Shown here: positions 1 through 8,619 of the stretch, piece after piece
Position numbering within the stretch: position 1 is the first letter of the stretch
Layout: each line of letters starts with the position of its first letter
Assembly: GCF_014466985.1 (NCBI RefSeq)
Contig: NZ_AP022826.1
Location: 186,001 to 250,000 of the forward strand
Reading direction: 5' to 3'
Length of the DNA stretch: 64,000 nt
From: Nitrosophilus labii
Lineage (GTDB): Bacteria; Campylobacterota; Campylobacteria; Campylobacterales; Nitratiruptoraceae
Made by a program: the position numbers and the translations under genes
Notes under the pieces: model-generated
What the model was told of the DNA's origin: nothing
Seen by the model: the letters and a program-made list of their open reading frames with translations, nothing else
Database searches by the model: none

Positions 1-279
1 CCAAAAGAGAGCGTTATATACAAAGCAAAAGGGTGTGCAAAATGCAACTATACCGGTTATATAGGAAGAAGTGCGGTGGGTGAACTCTTTTTGCTTGATG
101 AGGAGACGAAAAATCTTATAAAAAACGGAGCAAACGAAAACAAGTTGAGAGAGTATATGAAAAAAAGAGGCTATAAGACGTTGCCCGAGTATCTAAAAGA
201 GAAAGTTATAAACCAAGAGACCTCTTTGGCGGAAGCCATAAGAGTAGGATTAACTGAAGAGATAAAAGATGCGATATAG
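1..279 (+). CDS. GspE/PilB-type secretion/pilus ATPase, C-terminal end (5' partial)
   Basis: The frame is open from base 1, so only the last 92 residues are present. It encodes the C-terminal region of a type II secretion/type IV pilus assembly ATPase. The zinc-site remnant C-A-K-C is followed by the family-typical Y-T-G-Y-I-G-R and the V-G-E-L-F segment. The Walker motifs lie outside the window. The stop codon overlaps the following gspF/pilC gene by 11 bp, the usual order in these operons. The system could be a pilus, a secretion system or competence machinery; the window does not decide which. Confidence 0.85.
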   Translation, partial: PKESVIYKAKGCAKCNYTGYIGRSAVGELFLLDEETKNLIKNGANENKLREYMKKRGYKTLPEYLKEKVINQETSLAEAIRVGLTEEIKDAI

Positions 280-1477
280 ATATATAGGCTTTTCTAAAAA
301 AGGGGAGAAAGTTTCGGGATATATTGAAGCATCCTCCATAGAAGAAGCTAAAAGAAAGTTAAAAGATGCATCTATAGTTTATGAAGAGTTAAAAGAGATA
401 AAGCCGCTTTTGCCATCTTTTAATTTTAAAAAAGAGGTACCTAAAAATATACTTATAGATTTTTCCAAAACTTTGTCTATATACCTAAAGTCGGGCATAT
501 CTATCGCTAAAGCGATAAGACTTGCAAAAAATCAGTTTAGTGACGGTAAAACTTTAGATTTTCTATTTCAGATCCAAAAAAATATAGATGAAGGAAAAAG
601 TTTTTATCAAGCCCTTGATAAACAAAAGATTTATGATATACCGAAATTTTATAAAGAGTCGGTTAAAATCGCAGAAGAGACTGGAACTTTACAAGAGGTT
701 ATTTCTGAGATGGCCGATTTTTTAAAAAATCTAAAATCTATGGAAGATAAAACAAAAAGGGCTTTGATATATCCTCTTTTTATTATAATTGTCGCTATTT
801 TTATGATATCTTTTATGTTAAGTTTTGTTATTCCTAAAATCTCGGCAATCTTTTTACAGTTACATCAAGAGCTTCCAAAAATTACTAAATTGGTTATATC
901 TATAGGAGATTTTTTGACACAAAACTGGATTGGCTTGGTATTTATTATTTTTTTACTTATTTTTTCTTTTTCCTTTACAGTGAAAAAAATATACAGATTT
1001 AGATACATGTTGCATTTTTTCATTTTAAAAATACCGATAATTAAAGATATAGCCATAGCTTCGAATCTGGGTAAATTTTCATATCTTATGTCGGTTTTGA
1101 CAAACTCGGGAGTAAACTTTGTTCATTCGGCAAAACTATCTTCAGAGACTTTACAAAATGAAGTGATAAAAAGAATTTTTCAAGATGCTTCTAAAGAGTT
1201 AGTGGAGGGAAAAAGGTTTTCAAACGCATTGGTAAAAAATGGATTTAATTTTGATAAATCTTTTATTCAATCTATAGCACTTGCGGAAGAAACAAGTGAG
1301 GTAACTGAGATATTTAAGAATCTATCTGAGCTTTTTAAGGAAAAGAACAGTGCTAAAATAGAGCTTTTTTTATCTTTATTGGAACCTACTCTTTTATTGG
1401 TAGTGGGGATTATCATAGGATTTATAGTAACTGCTATGTTATTGCCTATTTTTAGTATGAATTTAACTGTAGGATAA
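269..1477 (+). CDS. GspF/PilC inner-membrane platform protein
   Basis: The 402-residue protein has normal family length. It carries two T2SF domains (about residues 60-185 and 265-390) and three strongly hydrophobic segments near residues 165-195, 215-240 and 370-395. An N-terminal cytoplasmic part begins with the typical Y-x-G-x-x-x-x-G-E-K-V-S-G-Y pattern. It would form the inner-membrane platform that couples the upstream ATPase to pseudopilin/pilin assembly. It overlaps the ATPase gene by 11 bp, which indicates translational coupling. Nothing after it belongs to the same system, so the operon appears to end here. Confidence 0.9.
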   Translation: MRYRYIGFSKKGEKVSGYIEASSIEEAKRKLKDASIVYEELKEIKPLLPSFNFKKEVPKNILIDFSKTLSIYLKSGISIAKAIRLAKNQFSDGKTLDFLFQIQKNIDEGKSFYQALDKQKIYDIPKFYKESVKIAEETGTLQEVISEMADFLKNLKSMEDKTKRALIYPLFIIIVAIFMISFMLSFVIPKISAIFLQLHQELPKITKLVISIGDFLTQNWIGLVFIIFLLIFSFSFTVKKIYRFRYMLHFFILKIPIIKDIAIASNLGKFSYLMSVLTNSGVNFVHSAKLSSETLQNEVIKRIFQDASKELVEGKRFSNALVKNGFNFDKSFIQSIALAEETSEVTEIFKNLSELFKEKNSAKIELFLSLLEPTLLLVVGIIIGFIVTAMLLPIFSMNLTVG

Positions 1478-1510
1478 ATGTTAATTTATGATTTCTTAAA
1501 AATGTTTTAT

Positions 1511-1516
1511 TATAAT
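1511..1516 (+). promoter_or_regulatory. -10 element upstream of the chemoreceptor gene
   Basis: A perfect TATAAT lies 32 bp before the chemoreceptor start in the AT-rich spacer after gspF. Campylobacterota sigma-70 promoters often lack a clear -35 box, and none is obvious here. This is inference from motif and position only. Confidence 0.45.
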
Positions 1517-1547
1517 TGATTATAAATTTTTTGCTTGAAGGATTTAC

Positions 1548-3134
1548 ATGCCTAAATCGATACGAGCCAAGTTTATAGTTATGTTACTCTCTACGCTTTT
1601 AACTATTTTTATTTTGCTTTCGATCCATCTTTTTAATAGTTTTAATCAAATAATCGAAAAGAGTGCAAAAGAGAATCTTAAAACGTTAAGCGATTCTATA
1701 TTTGTTGCAATTAGATCTAGTATGAATTTTGGAAGTAGTGAAGAAGTACAAAAAACATTAAACAATATTAAAAAAATAGAGGGAATTAAAGATATAGATA
1801 TTGCAAAATCTAAAAAGGTAATCCAGCTTTTTGGTTTAAATGAAAATTTTGAAGACTATAATAAGGAAATCAAAAAAGTTTTTAAAACAAAGAAAATCAA
1901 ATATATAGAGGATGAGGTTAGAGATAGTATAAAACTTTTAAAACCTATCGCGGCAACTAAAGAGTGCCTTAGCTGCCATACAAATGCAAAAGAGGGAGAT
2001 GTTTTAGGAGTAATTGATCTTGATATCTCTTTGGAGAGTACAACTAAACAGATAAACTCTCTAAAATTTTATCTTTTTAGCAGTATTTTAGTTTCAATTA
2101 TAATTTTAATAGCTCTTTTTACACATTTTTTTAATAAAAACATATTTAAACCTATTGATGTATTGACACAAAGAGCTAAAGATATAGCAAGTGGTGAAGG
2201 AGATTTAACAAAGAGACTTAGATTTGTAAAAAAGGATGAGATAGCGGAAGCAGGAAACTGGATAGATGCTTTTATAGATAAAATACAAAATGTTATTTCG
2301 AACGCCAAAAAAGCTAGTAAGAAAAATCTCGATATTGCAAATCAGCTTAGTAATGAATCTGAAAAAGTTACAAAACGCTTACATGAAGGAATAGAACTTG
2401 TCGAAGAGAGTGTATCAATAGGTAAAAATGTACATATAGCACTTGAAAATAGTCTTTTAACTATCAAAAAATCACAAGAAAATGTTTTAAACGCTAAAGA
2501 TAAGATTAATATTATTCAAAATGATATTTCCAAGCTTACTACAAAAATAGAGAAACAATCAAGTGATGGTGTAAAGCTTGCGCAAAGATTAAATAATCTT
2601 TCAAAAAGTGCAGATTCTGTAAAAGAAGTTTTAAATGTTATTGCAGAAATAGCTAATAAAACAAATCTTTTAGCTTTAAATGCTGCTATAGAAGCAGCAA
2701 GAAGTGGTGAACATGGAAAAGGATTTGCTGTTGTAGCAGAAGAGGTGAGAAGACTTGCAGAACAGTCTCAAGCTAGTCTCCAAGATATTGATGAGACTAT
2801 TAACGAAATAATAGATGAGATAATAAAAAGTGCCAAAAATATGGATAAAAATGCAAAAGAACTCCAAGAACTGATGATTTCAGCTAAAGAGAGTGAGAAA
2901 AATATGATAGAGACTGCTGATTTTATGGATAATGTCAATAAAGTAAGCATAGATTCTCTAAATATATCACACTCTTTGGCTAAAGAGGTAGAGAAAATAC
3001 TTAATGAAATAGAAAGAATAAAAGAAGTTTCACAAGAAAATATAAATAGTGTATCACAAATGAAAGGATTGATTGAAGAAATAAATAAGATAGCCATTAA
3101 TTTAAATAAAATCTTAGAGAGGTTTAAAACATAA
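1548..3134 (+). CDS. Methyl-accepting chemotaxis protein with periplasmic heme c site
   Basis: The 528-residue chemoreceptor has TM1 at about 9-29, a periplasmic domain to about residue 172 and TM2 at about 173-193. A HAMP domain follows, then a long cytoplasmic methylation helix with the conserved hairpin tip ([13 protein letters not shown], then [13 protein letters not shown]). The periplasmic part holds C140-L-S-C-H144, a CxxCH heme c attachment motif. This suggests a redox, oxygen or NO sensing receptor, like the heme-c PAS chemoreceptors known from Geobacter and Desulfovibrio. It stands alone with its own TATAAT promoter. The ligand and redox role are inference. Confidence 0.9.
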   Translation: MPKSIRAKFIVMLLSTLLTIFILLSIHLFNSFNQIIEKSAKENLKTLSDSIFVAIRSSMNFGSSEEVQKTLNNIKKIEGIKDIDIAKSKKVIQLFGLNENFEDYNKEIKKVFKTKKIKYIEDEVRDSIKLLKPIAATKECLSCHTNAKEGDVLGVIDLDISLESTTKQINSLKFYLFSSILVSIIILIALFTHFFNKNIFKPIDVLTQRAKDIASGEGDLTKRLRFVKKDEIAEAGNWIDAFIDKIQNVISNAKKASKKNLDIANQLSNESEKVTKRLHEGIELVEESVSIGKNVHIALENSLLTIKKSQENVLNAKDKINIIQNDISKLTTKIEKQSSDGVKLAQRLNNLSKSADSVKEVLNVIAEIANKTNLLALNAAIEAARSGEHGKGFAVVAEEVRRLAEQSQASLQDIDETINEIIDEIIKSAKNMDKNAKELQELMISAKESEKNMIETADFMDNVNKVSIDSLNISHSLAKEVEKILNEIERIKEVSQENINSVSQMKGLIEEINKIAINLNKILERFKT

Positions 3135-3192
3135 TTCCACAATTTTTCCTCAATTTTTTTATATCATCTCCTAAAGTTATAGGAGGTGGGTT

Positions 3193-3624
3193 ATGAGAAA
3201 ATTTTTTCTAGCAGTAATACTTCTTCTTTTAGGAACAAATATTTTAGCAGCCTCTTTTAGTTATACTGAGTATGTAGAGGTAACAAGAAGCGAGCCTATT
3301 TACAGGACGATTACTAAAAGAATTCCATATCAAGAGTGTTGGTATGAAGAGGTACCTGTAGAATACAGTTATGATGAAGGTATAGATGATAATGTTGGAG
3401 CACTTATAGGAGGAGTAGCAGGGGGAATTATAGGTCACCAGATAGGTGAAGGTAGCGGTAAAACTGCTGCGACGGTAGGTGGAGCAATTATCGGAACTTT
3501 GGTTGGAAAAAATCTATCTAAAAAGAGTGATACTTATGTGGAAAGAGGCTACAAAAGAGTAAAAAGATGCCGAACTAAGTATGAAGAGCATGAAGAGCGT
3601 ATCCAAAGAGGGTATAGAAACTAA
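3193..3624 (+). CDS. Glycine-zipper 2TM envelope protein
   Basis: The 143-residue protein has a cleavable signal peptide (hydrophobic residues 5-19, then A-A-S). Its central Gly-rich segment (G-A-L-I-G-G-V-A-G-G-I-I-G and a second G-G-A-I-I-G-T-L-V-G) matches the glycine-zipper 2TM / 17-kDa surface antigen family. The flanks are rich in Tyr, Arg and Glu, with a short Cys-containing part on each side. A strong Shine-Dalgarno AGGAGG sits 5 bp before the ATG. Such proteins act in envelope integrity; the exact role is unknown. IS element A starts 79 bp after the stop. Confidence 0.8.
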   Translation: MRKFFLAVILLLLGTNILAASFSYTEYVEVTRSEPIYRTITKRIPYQECWYEEVPVEYSYDEGIDDNVGALIGGVAGGIIGHQIGEGSGKTAATVGGAIIGTLVGKNLSKKSDTYVERGYKRVKRCRTKYEEHEERIQRGYRN

Positions 3625-3702
3625 ACTTTTTATAACGGAAAAGAGATTGTGAAATTTAGTAAAAGACCTCTTAAAAGAGTAAAGATAAACGTCACCGTCT
3701 CT

Positions 3703-5038
3703 GGGAGTGTAAAAATAACTGTGTAAATCCTTATAAAAAGATTAGATAAAATTAAAGAATAAAAAGGATTTACACAATGAGGTATATCAATACAGAAGAG
3801 GTAAAAAAAGCTATCAAAGAGGGAAAGGGGATAGATATTGATGAGATCTTGGAAGAATTCAAAGGTCTTTTAAAAGAGGTTTATCAGACTGCTACAGAAG
3901 TAGAGTTAACTGAGCATTTAGGATATGAGAAGCATCAAGTTTCAGATAATCCAAATTATCGTAATGGATACAGTGAAAAAACTTTAAAGTCCAAATATGG
4001 GGATATAGAGGTTAAGATACCAAGAGACAGAAACGCTACCTTCGAACCAAAGCTTATCAAGAAACGACAGACTCTCATAAAGGGGACAGAAGATTTAATT
4101 TTGTCTTTATATGCAAAAGGGATGAGTGAACAGATTTCAACACCATCTTGATGATTTATATGGATATGAACTTTCTATTCAGACAATTTCCAATATAACA
4201 GAAGCAATAATAGATAAGGCAAAAGAGTGGCATAGTCGTCCGCTAGAGGCAATATATCCGATAATATTTATGGATGCTACAGTTTTAAAAATAAGAGTGG
4301 ATAGAGTAGTTAAAAATATTGCTGCATATATAATGCTAGGCATAACTCTTGAAGGGAAAAAAGATATTCTTGGTATATGGATAGGTGAAAATGAAAGTTC
4401 TAAACAGTGGTTAACACTTTTAAATGAGATAAAAAACAGAGGTGTTGAAGATGTATTGATATTTGCAATAGACGGACTAAATGGATTTAAAGAGGCTATA
4501 GAGGCAGTTTATCCAAAGGCAGAAATTCAAAGATGTATTGTACACCAGATCAGAAATAGCCTAAAATTTGTATCTTGGAAAGATAGAAAAGAGGTAGCTA
4601 AAGATTTAAAGAGTATCTACACTTCATCAACCGAAGAAGAAGCAGAGCTTGCTCTTACAAATTTTAATGACAAATGGGGTCAAAAATATCCCCATATTAC
4701 CCAGTCTTGGCAATCTAACTGGAATGAGCTATCTACATTTTTTAAATATCCCCAAGCTATAAGAAAACTGATTTATACGACAAATCCCATAGAATCGATA
4801 AATTCAAATATTAAAAAAAGAACAAAGTCTGTGGGTTCTTTTCCAACCATCGATTCAGCTTTTAAGCTTCTTTATCTTGCCACACAGGAGGTACAGCACA
4901 AATGGAGTAATACAAAAATCAGAAGCTGGAGTGAAATCTATCCTCAGCTTTGTATATTTTTCAGTGAAATTATGCAAAAATATACACGCTAAGGTTTTAA
5001 GGGCTTTAGGTGGTTTACACAGTTTATTTTACAGTCCC
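3703..5038 (+). mobile_element. IS256-family element A, copy 1
   Basis: This is a complete 1336-bp insertion sequence. Its ends are imperfect inverted repeats of about 27 bp: the left starts GGGAGTGTAAAAATAACTGT and the right, reverse-complemented, starts GGGACTGTAAAATAAACTGT. It is flanked by a perfect 8-bp target duplication CCGTCTCT at 3695-3702 and 5039-5046, as expected for IS256 elements. It carries a mutator-type transposase split by a frameshift. A second copy at about 46.7 kb differs at only a few bases. Confidence 0.95.
3777..4992 (+). pseudogene. IS256-family (mutator) transposase, frameshifted, IS A copy 1
   Basis: Two frames together make one transposase. Residues 1-124 are read from 3777 to a TGA at 4149-4151. 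The rest (about 288 residues) is open from 4126 in the +1 frame. The first part contains the N-terminal DNA-binding region. The second has the catalytic Asp in F-M-D-A-T, a second Asp in A-I-D-G-L-N, the C-I-V-H-Q motif and the Glu in P-I-E-S-I-N. The join near K-G-M-S lacks about 2 nt relative to the usual G-M-S-T-R-D-I-Q reading. The same break is present in copy 2, so it predates transposition or is a recoding site. Confidence 0.85.
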
Positions 5039-5350
5039 CCGTCTCTTATTGATATACATTGTATTTATTTTGTTTCCTAAGCCTTACGGCTTGCCTTTAA
5101 AATATTTTAACCGAAAATCTTGCATTATTTTACAATGGAGATTTTCTTCAAGGTAAATTAGCTTTTCGTATGTTCGTTACTAAACTCTGATGAGTTTAGA
5201 ACTCACATAGACTCAAAGCTTTCGCAAAGGCACGGAAGCAAAGCAGTTTGCTTCCTAAGCCTTACGGCTTGCCTTTGCTAATTTAAGCGTTTTCTTTATT
5301 AACCTATTATAATATTAATTAATCAATTTTTTAAAATTTTAAGGAAGATA
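5039..5350. other. Gene-free, hairpin-rich region (about 310 bp)
   Basis: No credible gene is seen. The stretch is packed with exact inverted repeats: GAAAATCT/AGATTTTC (5113-5120/5139-5146); CTAAACTC-TGAT-GAGTTTAG (5180-5199); TAAATTAGC/GCTAATTTA (5154-5162/5277-5285); GCAAAGGC/GCCTTTGC (5224-5231/5271-5278); GGAAGCAAA-GCAG-TTTGCTTCC (5234-5255); and AAGCC-TTAC-GGCTT (5257-5270). The last four nest into a branched fold. It could be a structured RNA, a MITE-like remnant or folded single-stranded DNA. Confidence 0.6.
5074..5276. repeat. Direct 25-bp repeat with internal hairpin (5074-5098 and 5252-5276)
   Basis: The 25-bp sequence starting TTCCTAAGCCTTACGGCTTG and ending CCTTT occurs exactly twice in the noncoding DNA after IS A copy 1. 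Each copy contains the hairpin AAGCC-TTAC-GGCTT. The two copies are 178 bp apart. No third copy was noticed in the window. Confidence 0.8.
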
Positions 5351-5773
5351 ATGAAAAAGATATCTATAAAAGAGGCTGCACAGATTTTAGGTATCTCTGA
5401 ACAGGCTGTTAGAAAAAGAATCAGCAGAGGAACTTTAGATTCGGTAAAAGAGAACGGGCATGTATATGTTATTTTAGAAGATGACAGTGCACAGAAGATG
5501 GAAAGAGAGGATTATGAGCAATTTTTCAATCTCTTTTTGGAAGAGATTGAAAAAAAAGAGATAGAGATAAAAGAGCTAAAAGAGATCATTAAACAGAAAG
5601 AGGAGAAGATAGATTTACTGCAAAATGAGGTCAAAGAGGCTTTAAAGGAGAATGCCAAATTATCACAAGGCGTACATATAGAGGCTAGAAAACTTATAGA
5701 GACTTTTTTGCCTATGCTTGAAGATATGAGACATGAACCTGTGAAAAAGAGAAACAAAAAGAAGAAAAAGTGA
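5351..5773 (+). CDS. HTH DNA-binding protein with coiled coil (DUF3972-like)
   Basis: The 140-residue protein has an N-terminal excisionase/MerR-like helix-turn-helix (residues 3-45: I-K-E-A-A-Q-I-L-G-I-S-E-Q-A-V-R-K-R). A long charged coiled coil follows (about 60-105), and the tail is very basic (K-K-R-N-K-K-K-K-K). The architecture matches the small DUF3972-type proteins of Campylobacterota, whose function is unsettled. A Shine-Dalgarno AAGGAAG precedes the ATG. It is monocistronic. DNA binding is inferred from the HTH only. Confidence 0.7.
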   Translation: MKKISIKEAAQILGISEQAVRKRISRGTLDSVKENGHVYVILEDDSAQKMEREDYEQFFNLFLEEIEKKEIEIKELKEIIKQKEEKIDLLQNEVKEALKENAKLSQGVHIEARKLIETFLPMLEDMRHEPVKKRNKKKKK

Positions 5774-5823
5774 TAACTTATAGGGTTTTTAAAAAAAAGT
5801 TTGGATAAAAAGATAAAAAGTGG

Positions 5824-5829
5824 TATAAT
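5824..5829 (+). promoter_or_regulatory. -10 element of the RRM gene; 78-nt leader
   Basis: TATAAT preceded by TGG gives a likely sigma-70 -10 box. It leaves an unusually long leader of about 78 nt (5830-5907) before the RRM start. The leader contains AAAAG and CTTTT arms that can pair around a C-G-rich loop. Long leaders are common in cold-shock-type RNA-binding protein genes. Regulation is inference. Confidence 0.5.
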
Positions 5830-5907
5830 GTTTTTCTCTTTTGATTTAAAAGTCTTCAGCGGCTTTTCTATCTCAAGAGGTGCATTTTATTTCAAAGGGA
5901 CAACGCA

Positions 5908-6177
5908 ATGAAGCAAATTTATGTAGGTAATCTACCTTACAGATCGGGTGAAGAAGAAGTTAGAGAGCTATTCTCTCAGTATGGTGAAGTAAATTCGGTA
6001 AAATTGATAACTGATAGAGAGACTGGAAGACCAAGAGGTTTCGGTTTTGTTGAAATGGAAGATGATGGTGCTTTGAAAGCTATTGATGCTCTTGATGGAA
6101 AAGAGTTTGAAGGCAGAACTTTAAGAGTTAATGAAGCTAGACCAAGAGAGGCTAGACCTAGAAGAGAATTTAACTAA
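5908..6177 (+). CDS. RRM-domain RNA-binding protein
   Basis: The 89-residue protein is a single RNA recognition motif. RNP2 is I-Y-V-G-N-L at residues 4-9 and RNP1 is R-G-F-G-F-V-E-M at about 43-50. A short Arg-rich tail with repeated A-R-P-R-E/R follows. It resembles the small Rbp/RRM proteins of cyanobacteria and proteobacteria, which bind single-stranded RNA and act as RNA chaperones. It is a single gene with its own promoter and a strong terminator immediately after it. Confidence 0.92.
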   Translation: MKQIYVGNLPYRSGEEEVRELFSQYGEVNSVKLITDRETGRPRGFGFVEMEDDGALKAIDALDGKEFEGRTLRVNEARPREARPRREFN

Positions 6178-6188
6178 CAAAATCTAAC

Positions 6189-6208
6189 AGAAGTGCGAAA
6201 GCACTTCT
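6189..6208 (+). terminator. Hairpin terminator after the RRM gene
   Basis: The perfect stem AGAAGTGC-GAAA-GCACTTCT lies 12 bp after the stop and has a stable GNRA tetraloop. It is followed by the T-rich GCTTCTTT. It is a probable intrinsic terminator. Confidence 0.75.
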
Positions 6209-6252
6209 GCTTCTTTGAACTTCTACAAAAATTTTTACATTTTCATTTATAA

Positions 6253-6270
6253 GTCAGCCTAAAGGCCGAC
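6253..6270 (-). terminator. Hairpin at the 3' end of the cytochrome gene
   Basis: The inverted repeat GTC-GCCT/AGGC-GAC has one unpaired base in each arm and lies just beyond the stop of the minus-strand cytochrome gene. On that strand it runs into TTATAAATG. The poly-U tract is weak, so it is a modest terminator candidate. Confidence 0.45.
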
Positions 6271-6275
6271 CTGTT

Positions 6276-8540
6276 TTAATCATCATCCACTTCATTTTCT
6301 CCATAAGGTCCGTTATGGCAATCATAACAGCTTATCTTATGTCCAGCAGCAAATGTTTTTGTTTGTCCATCTTCTATATGAAATGTTCTAGCACTAAAAG
6401 TTTTTGAAAGCTCGCTGCCTCTATAGTCGCTTCCATGGCACGTACTACAACTTAAAAGATTATTTTTAGCTGCATCTTCATGATTTTCTATCCAAGCTTG
6501 TCCTACTGTATGAAGCCCGTGAGGACCTCCGTTAACAGTATCCGGTACGGTTAAGTGACATGCCGTACATTCAGCTATTGTTCCTGCATGTCCTTGAGCG
6601 GCAATGCTTTGTGCATTATCTTCAGGTCTGCTTGAAGGATAAATTGCATGGGTTGAACCGTGACAAGCAGAACATTGAAGTCCACCATGTCCTTTACTAA
6701 ACCTATATAGGCTCTTTCCTTGAATTGGTGTATCGGGGTTTGTAGCAAAACGGCTATCTAATGTAGTTCTAAGAGTTCCTGTTAGCATATCGGTAACAGC
6801 TTCGGTATAGCGTTTGCCGTTTTGATGGCAGCTTTGGCAGTCTGGTTCATCAAGCCAGCCTTCTCTAGTGCTACTGCCTACCGCACTCATTACGCCATGA
6901 CAACTTTGGCATTCTATTAGATTTGTACCATCAGGATTTTTTGCTTTACCCATAGCTCCTCTTAAACATTGCGTAGTTGAGCCGGGATGGCAAGTGTAAC
7001 AAGCATTTCTATTAAGAGAGTCGTTAAGAGATAAGTTGGTATCTGGATCAATAACTTTTGAATGTTTTGCGTGAATAGCTTGCGTTAACGGTGATATGTT
7101 GTCTATTCCGGTACCAGGTAGTGCATTGCTTTTATGACAAGAGGCACATAAAACAGGTGTTCCCTCTTTGACGGTTTCTTCTAAACCATTAATATTATAG
7201 TTCCAACCTTTTGCAGATAGTGAAATATTGTGTTCTAAAACAGCATTAGGAAACTTTTCATCATGAAGTCTTAGTATATTAAATTTATAGTCTTTTTCAG
7301 GCTCTGTTAATTCTACCCAACCATTTTTAGGTTTAGCCGCGTCATAACCTGATGTAGAGCTATGGCATTTTTTACAATCCATTTCATCGCTGACAGGTAA
7401 AACCGTAGTTGTTTCAGCAAGTATATTACCAGCTAAATCTTTTGCGACAACTTTTACCATCGGATAATGGTTTACAGAACCGTCATCATTTTTAGGAGCG
7501 GTTGGAATTCCTTCTGCGATCCACCATTTATATGTGCTGTTAAAATCCATATTGACAGGTGACAAACTTTGTACAGGCTTGCCTTTTAAACCTGTATCGG
7601 GTTGTAGATTGATACCGAAAAGTTTTGAGACATAATCCCAGAAGTTTGTTTTATCGCTGCTTGTAGTGTTATACTTTCCGTCAAAAGAGACAGCAGCTTC
7701 ATAAGTAACGATAACTCCTGAAGTTACAAGTTCAGCCGTTTTGTCACCTTTTTTGATAAGTTGCGCAACTAACGTATTATATGGAGGTAAAATAGAAAAT
7801 ACCGAATAGTCGTTACCGTCCATACAGTGCATTCCAAGATCGTTCCACGCTAAAAGCTGATACTCTGTTGAAGAGGTTGTAGTTGTGGTATATTTTTCCT
7901 CATCATAATCTTCTTCAAACTCTTCAACCTCTCTTTCTAATTCATCTTTTTCCTTTTCTATTTCGATTAATGACTCTTCATAGTGAGATAGAGCTTCATC
8001 TTCTGTCGCAATAGTATCTTTTTCCAGGTAAGTTTTGATAACAGACTCATTTATATCATCCTCTTCGTCAAATCTTATTGGTAGTTTTTGCTTAAGAAGT
8101 TGTTTTGTCTCATCTGAAATTGTTATTCCGTTTGCAGGATCTCCGTCAATATCTGCAGATATTAAAAACTGAACCATTCTAATCACTTTTGTATCATTGG
8201 CATCTACAGGCTGTTTTAGTTTGTATTCCAATATTTTTTGTGGAGTTACGATAAAATCGTTTGGCTCTGGCTGAGCTTCACCTAAAATCACATTTTCTAT
8301 TTTAAAGGTAATTATTTCTCCATCTTTAAAATAGAATCTTCCTAAAGAGTCTGTCTCACCTGTTGTACCTAAATTACCAACATATTCCAATCCTGAAACT
8401 TTACTGTCGATAAATACTCCAGCATTTGCTGTTGTAGTTGTTGATGAAGTCGTCGTGTCTTCTCCACCTCCACCACCTCCGCATCCAGAGAGCAAGATAG
8501 TTATACTCAAACCTATAGAGTACAGAAAACCCTTGTTCAT
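6276..8540 (-). CDS. Nonaheme cytochrome c lipoprotein
   Basis: The 754-residue protein starts with a lipoprotein signal ending in L-L-S-G-C followed by a Gly tract and a Thr/Ser-rich linker. Residues to about 230 form an acidic, partly coiled-coil region (E-K-E-K-D-E-L-E-R-E-V-E-E-F). The rest holds nine CxxCH heme motifs: CKKCH, CASCH, CYTCH, CQSCH twice, CSACH, CTACH, CSTCH and CYDCH. The conserved segment L-A-W-N-D-L-G-M-H-C-M-D precedes them. It is probably anchored in the outer membrane and carries electrons across the periplasm or to an external acceptor. The partner is not visible here. The ATG at 8540 is preceded by GGAGAAG. Confidence 0.88.
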   Translation of the reverse strand: MNKGFLYSIGLSITILLSGCGGGGGGEDTTTSSTTTTANAGVFIDSKVSGLEYVGNLGTTGETDSLGRFYFKDGEIITFKIENVILGEAQPEPNDFIVTPQKILEYKLKQPVDANDTKVIRMVQFLISADIDGDPANGITISDETKQLLKQKLPIRFDEEDDINESVIKTYLEKDTIATEDEALSHYEESLIEIEKEKDELEREVEEFEEDYDEEKYTTTTTSSTEYQLLAWNDLGMHCMDGNDYSVFSILPPYNTLVAQLIKKGDKTAELVTSGVIVTYEAAVSFDGKYNTTSSDKTNFWDYVSKLFGINLQPDTGLKGKPVQSLSPVNMDFNSTYKWWIAEGIPTAPKNDDGSVNHYPMVKVVAKDLAGNILAETTTVLPVSDEMDCKKCHSSTSGYDAAKPKNGWVELTEPEKDYKFNILRLHDEKFPNAVLEHNISLSAKGWNYNINGLEETVKEGTPVLCASCHKSNALPGTGIDNISPLTQAIHAKHSKVIDPDTNLSLNDSLNRNACYTCHPGSTTQCLRGAMGKAKNPDGTNLIECQSCHGVMSAVGSSTREGWLDEPDCQSCHQNGKRYTEAVTDMLTGTLRTTLDSRFATNPDTPIQGKSLYRFSKGHGGLQCSACHGSTHAIYPSSRPEDNAQSIAAQGHAGTIAECTACHLTVPDTVNGGPHGLHTVGQAWIENHEDAAKNNLLSCSTCHGSDYRGSELSKTFSARTFHIEDGQTKTFAAGHKISCYDCHNGPYGENEVDDD

Positions 8541-8619
8541 GGCTTCTCCTTTAATGTTTCTTTCAAAAAATAATAATAAACTATTATTATGAAAATTTGA
8601 TGAAAAAGAGGAGACTCTT

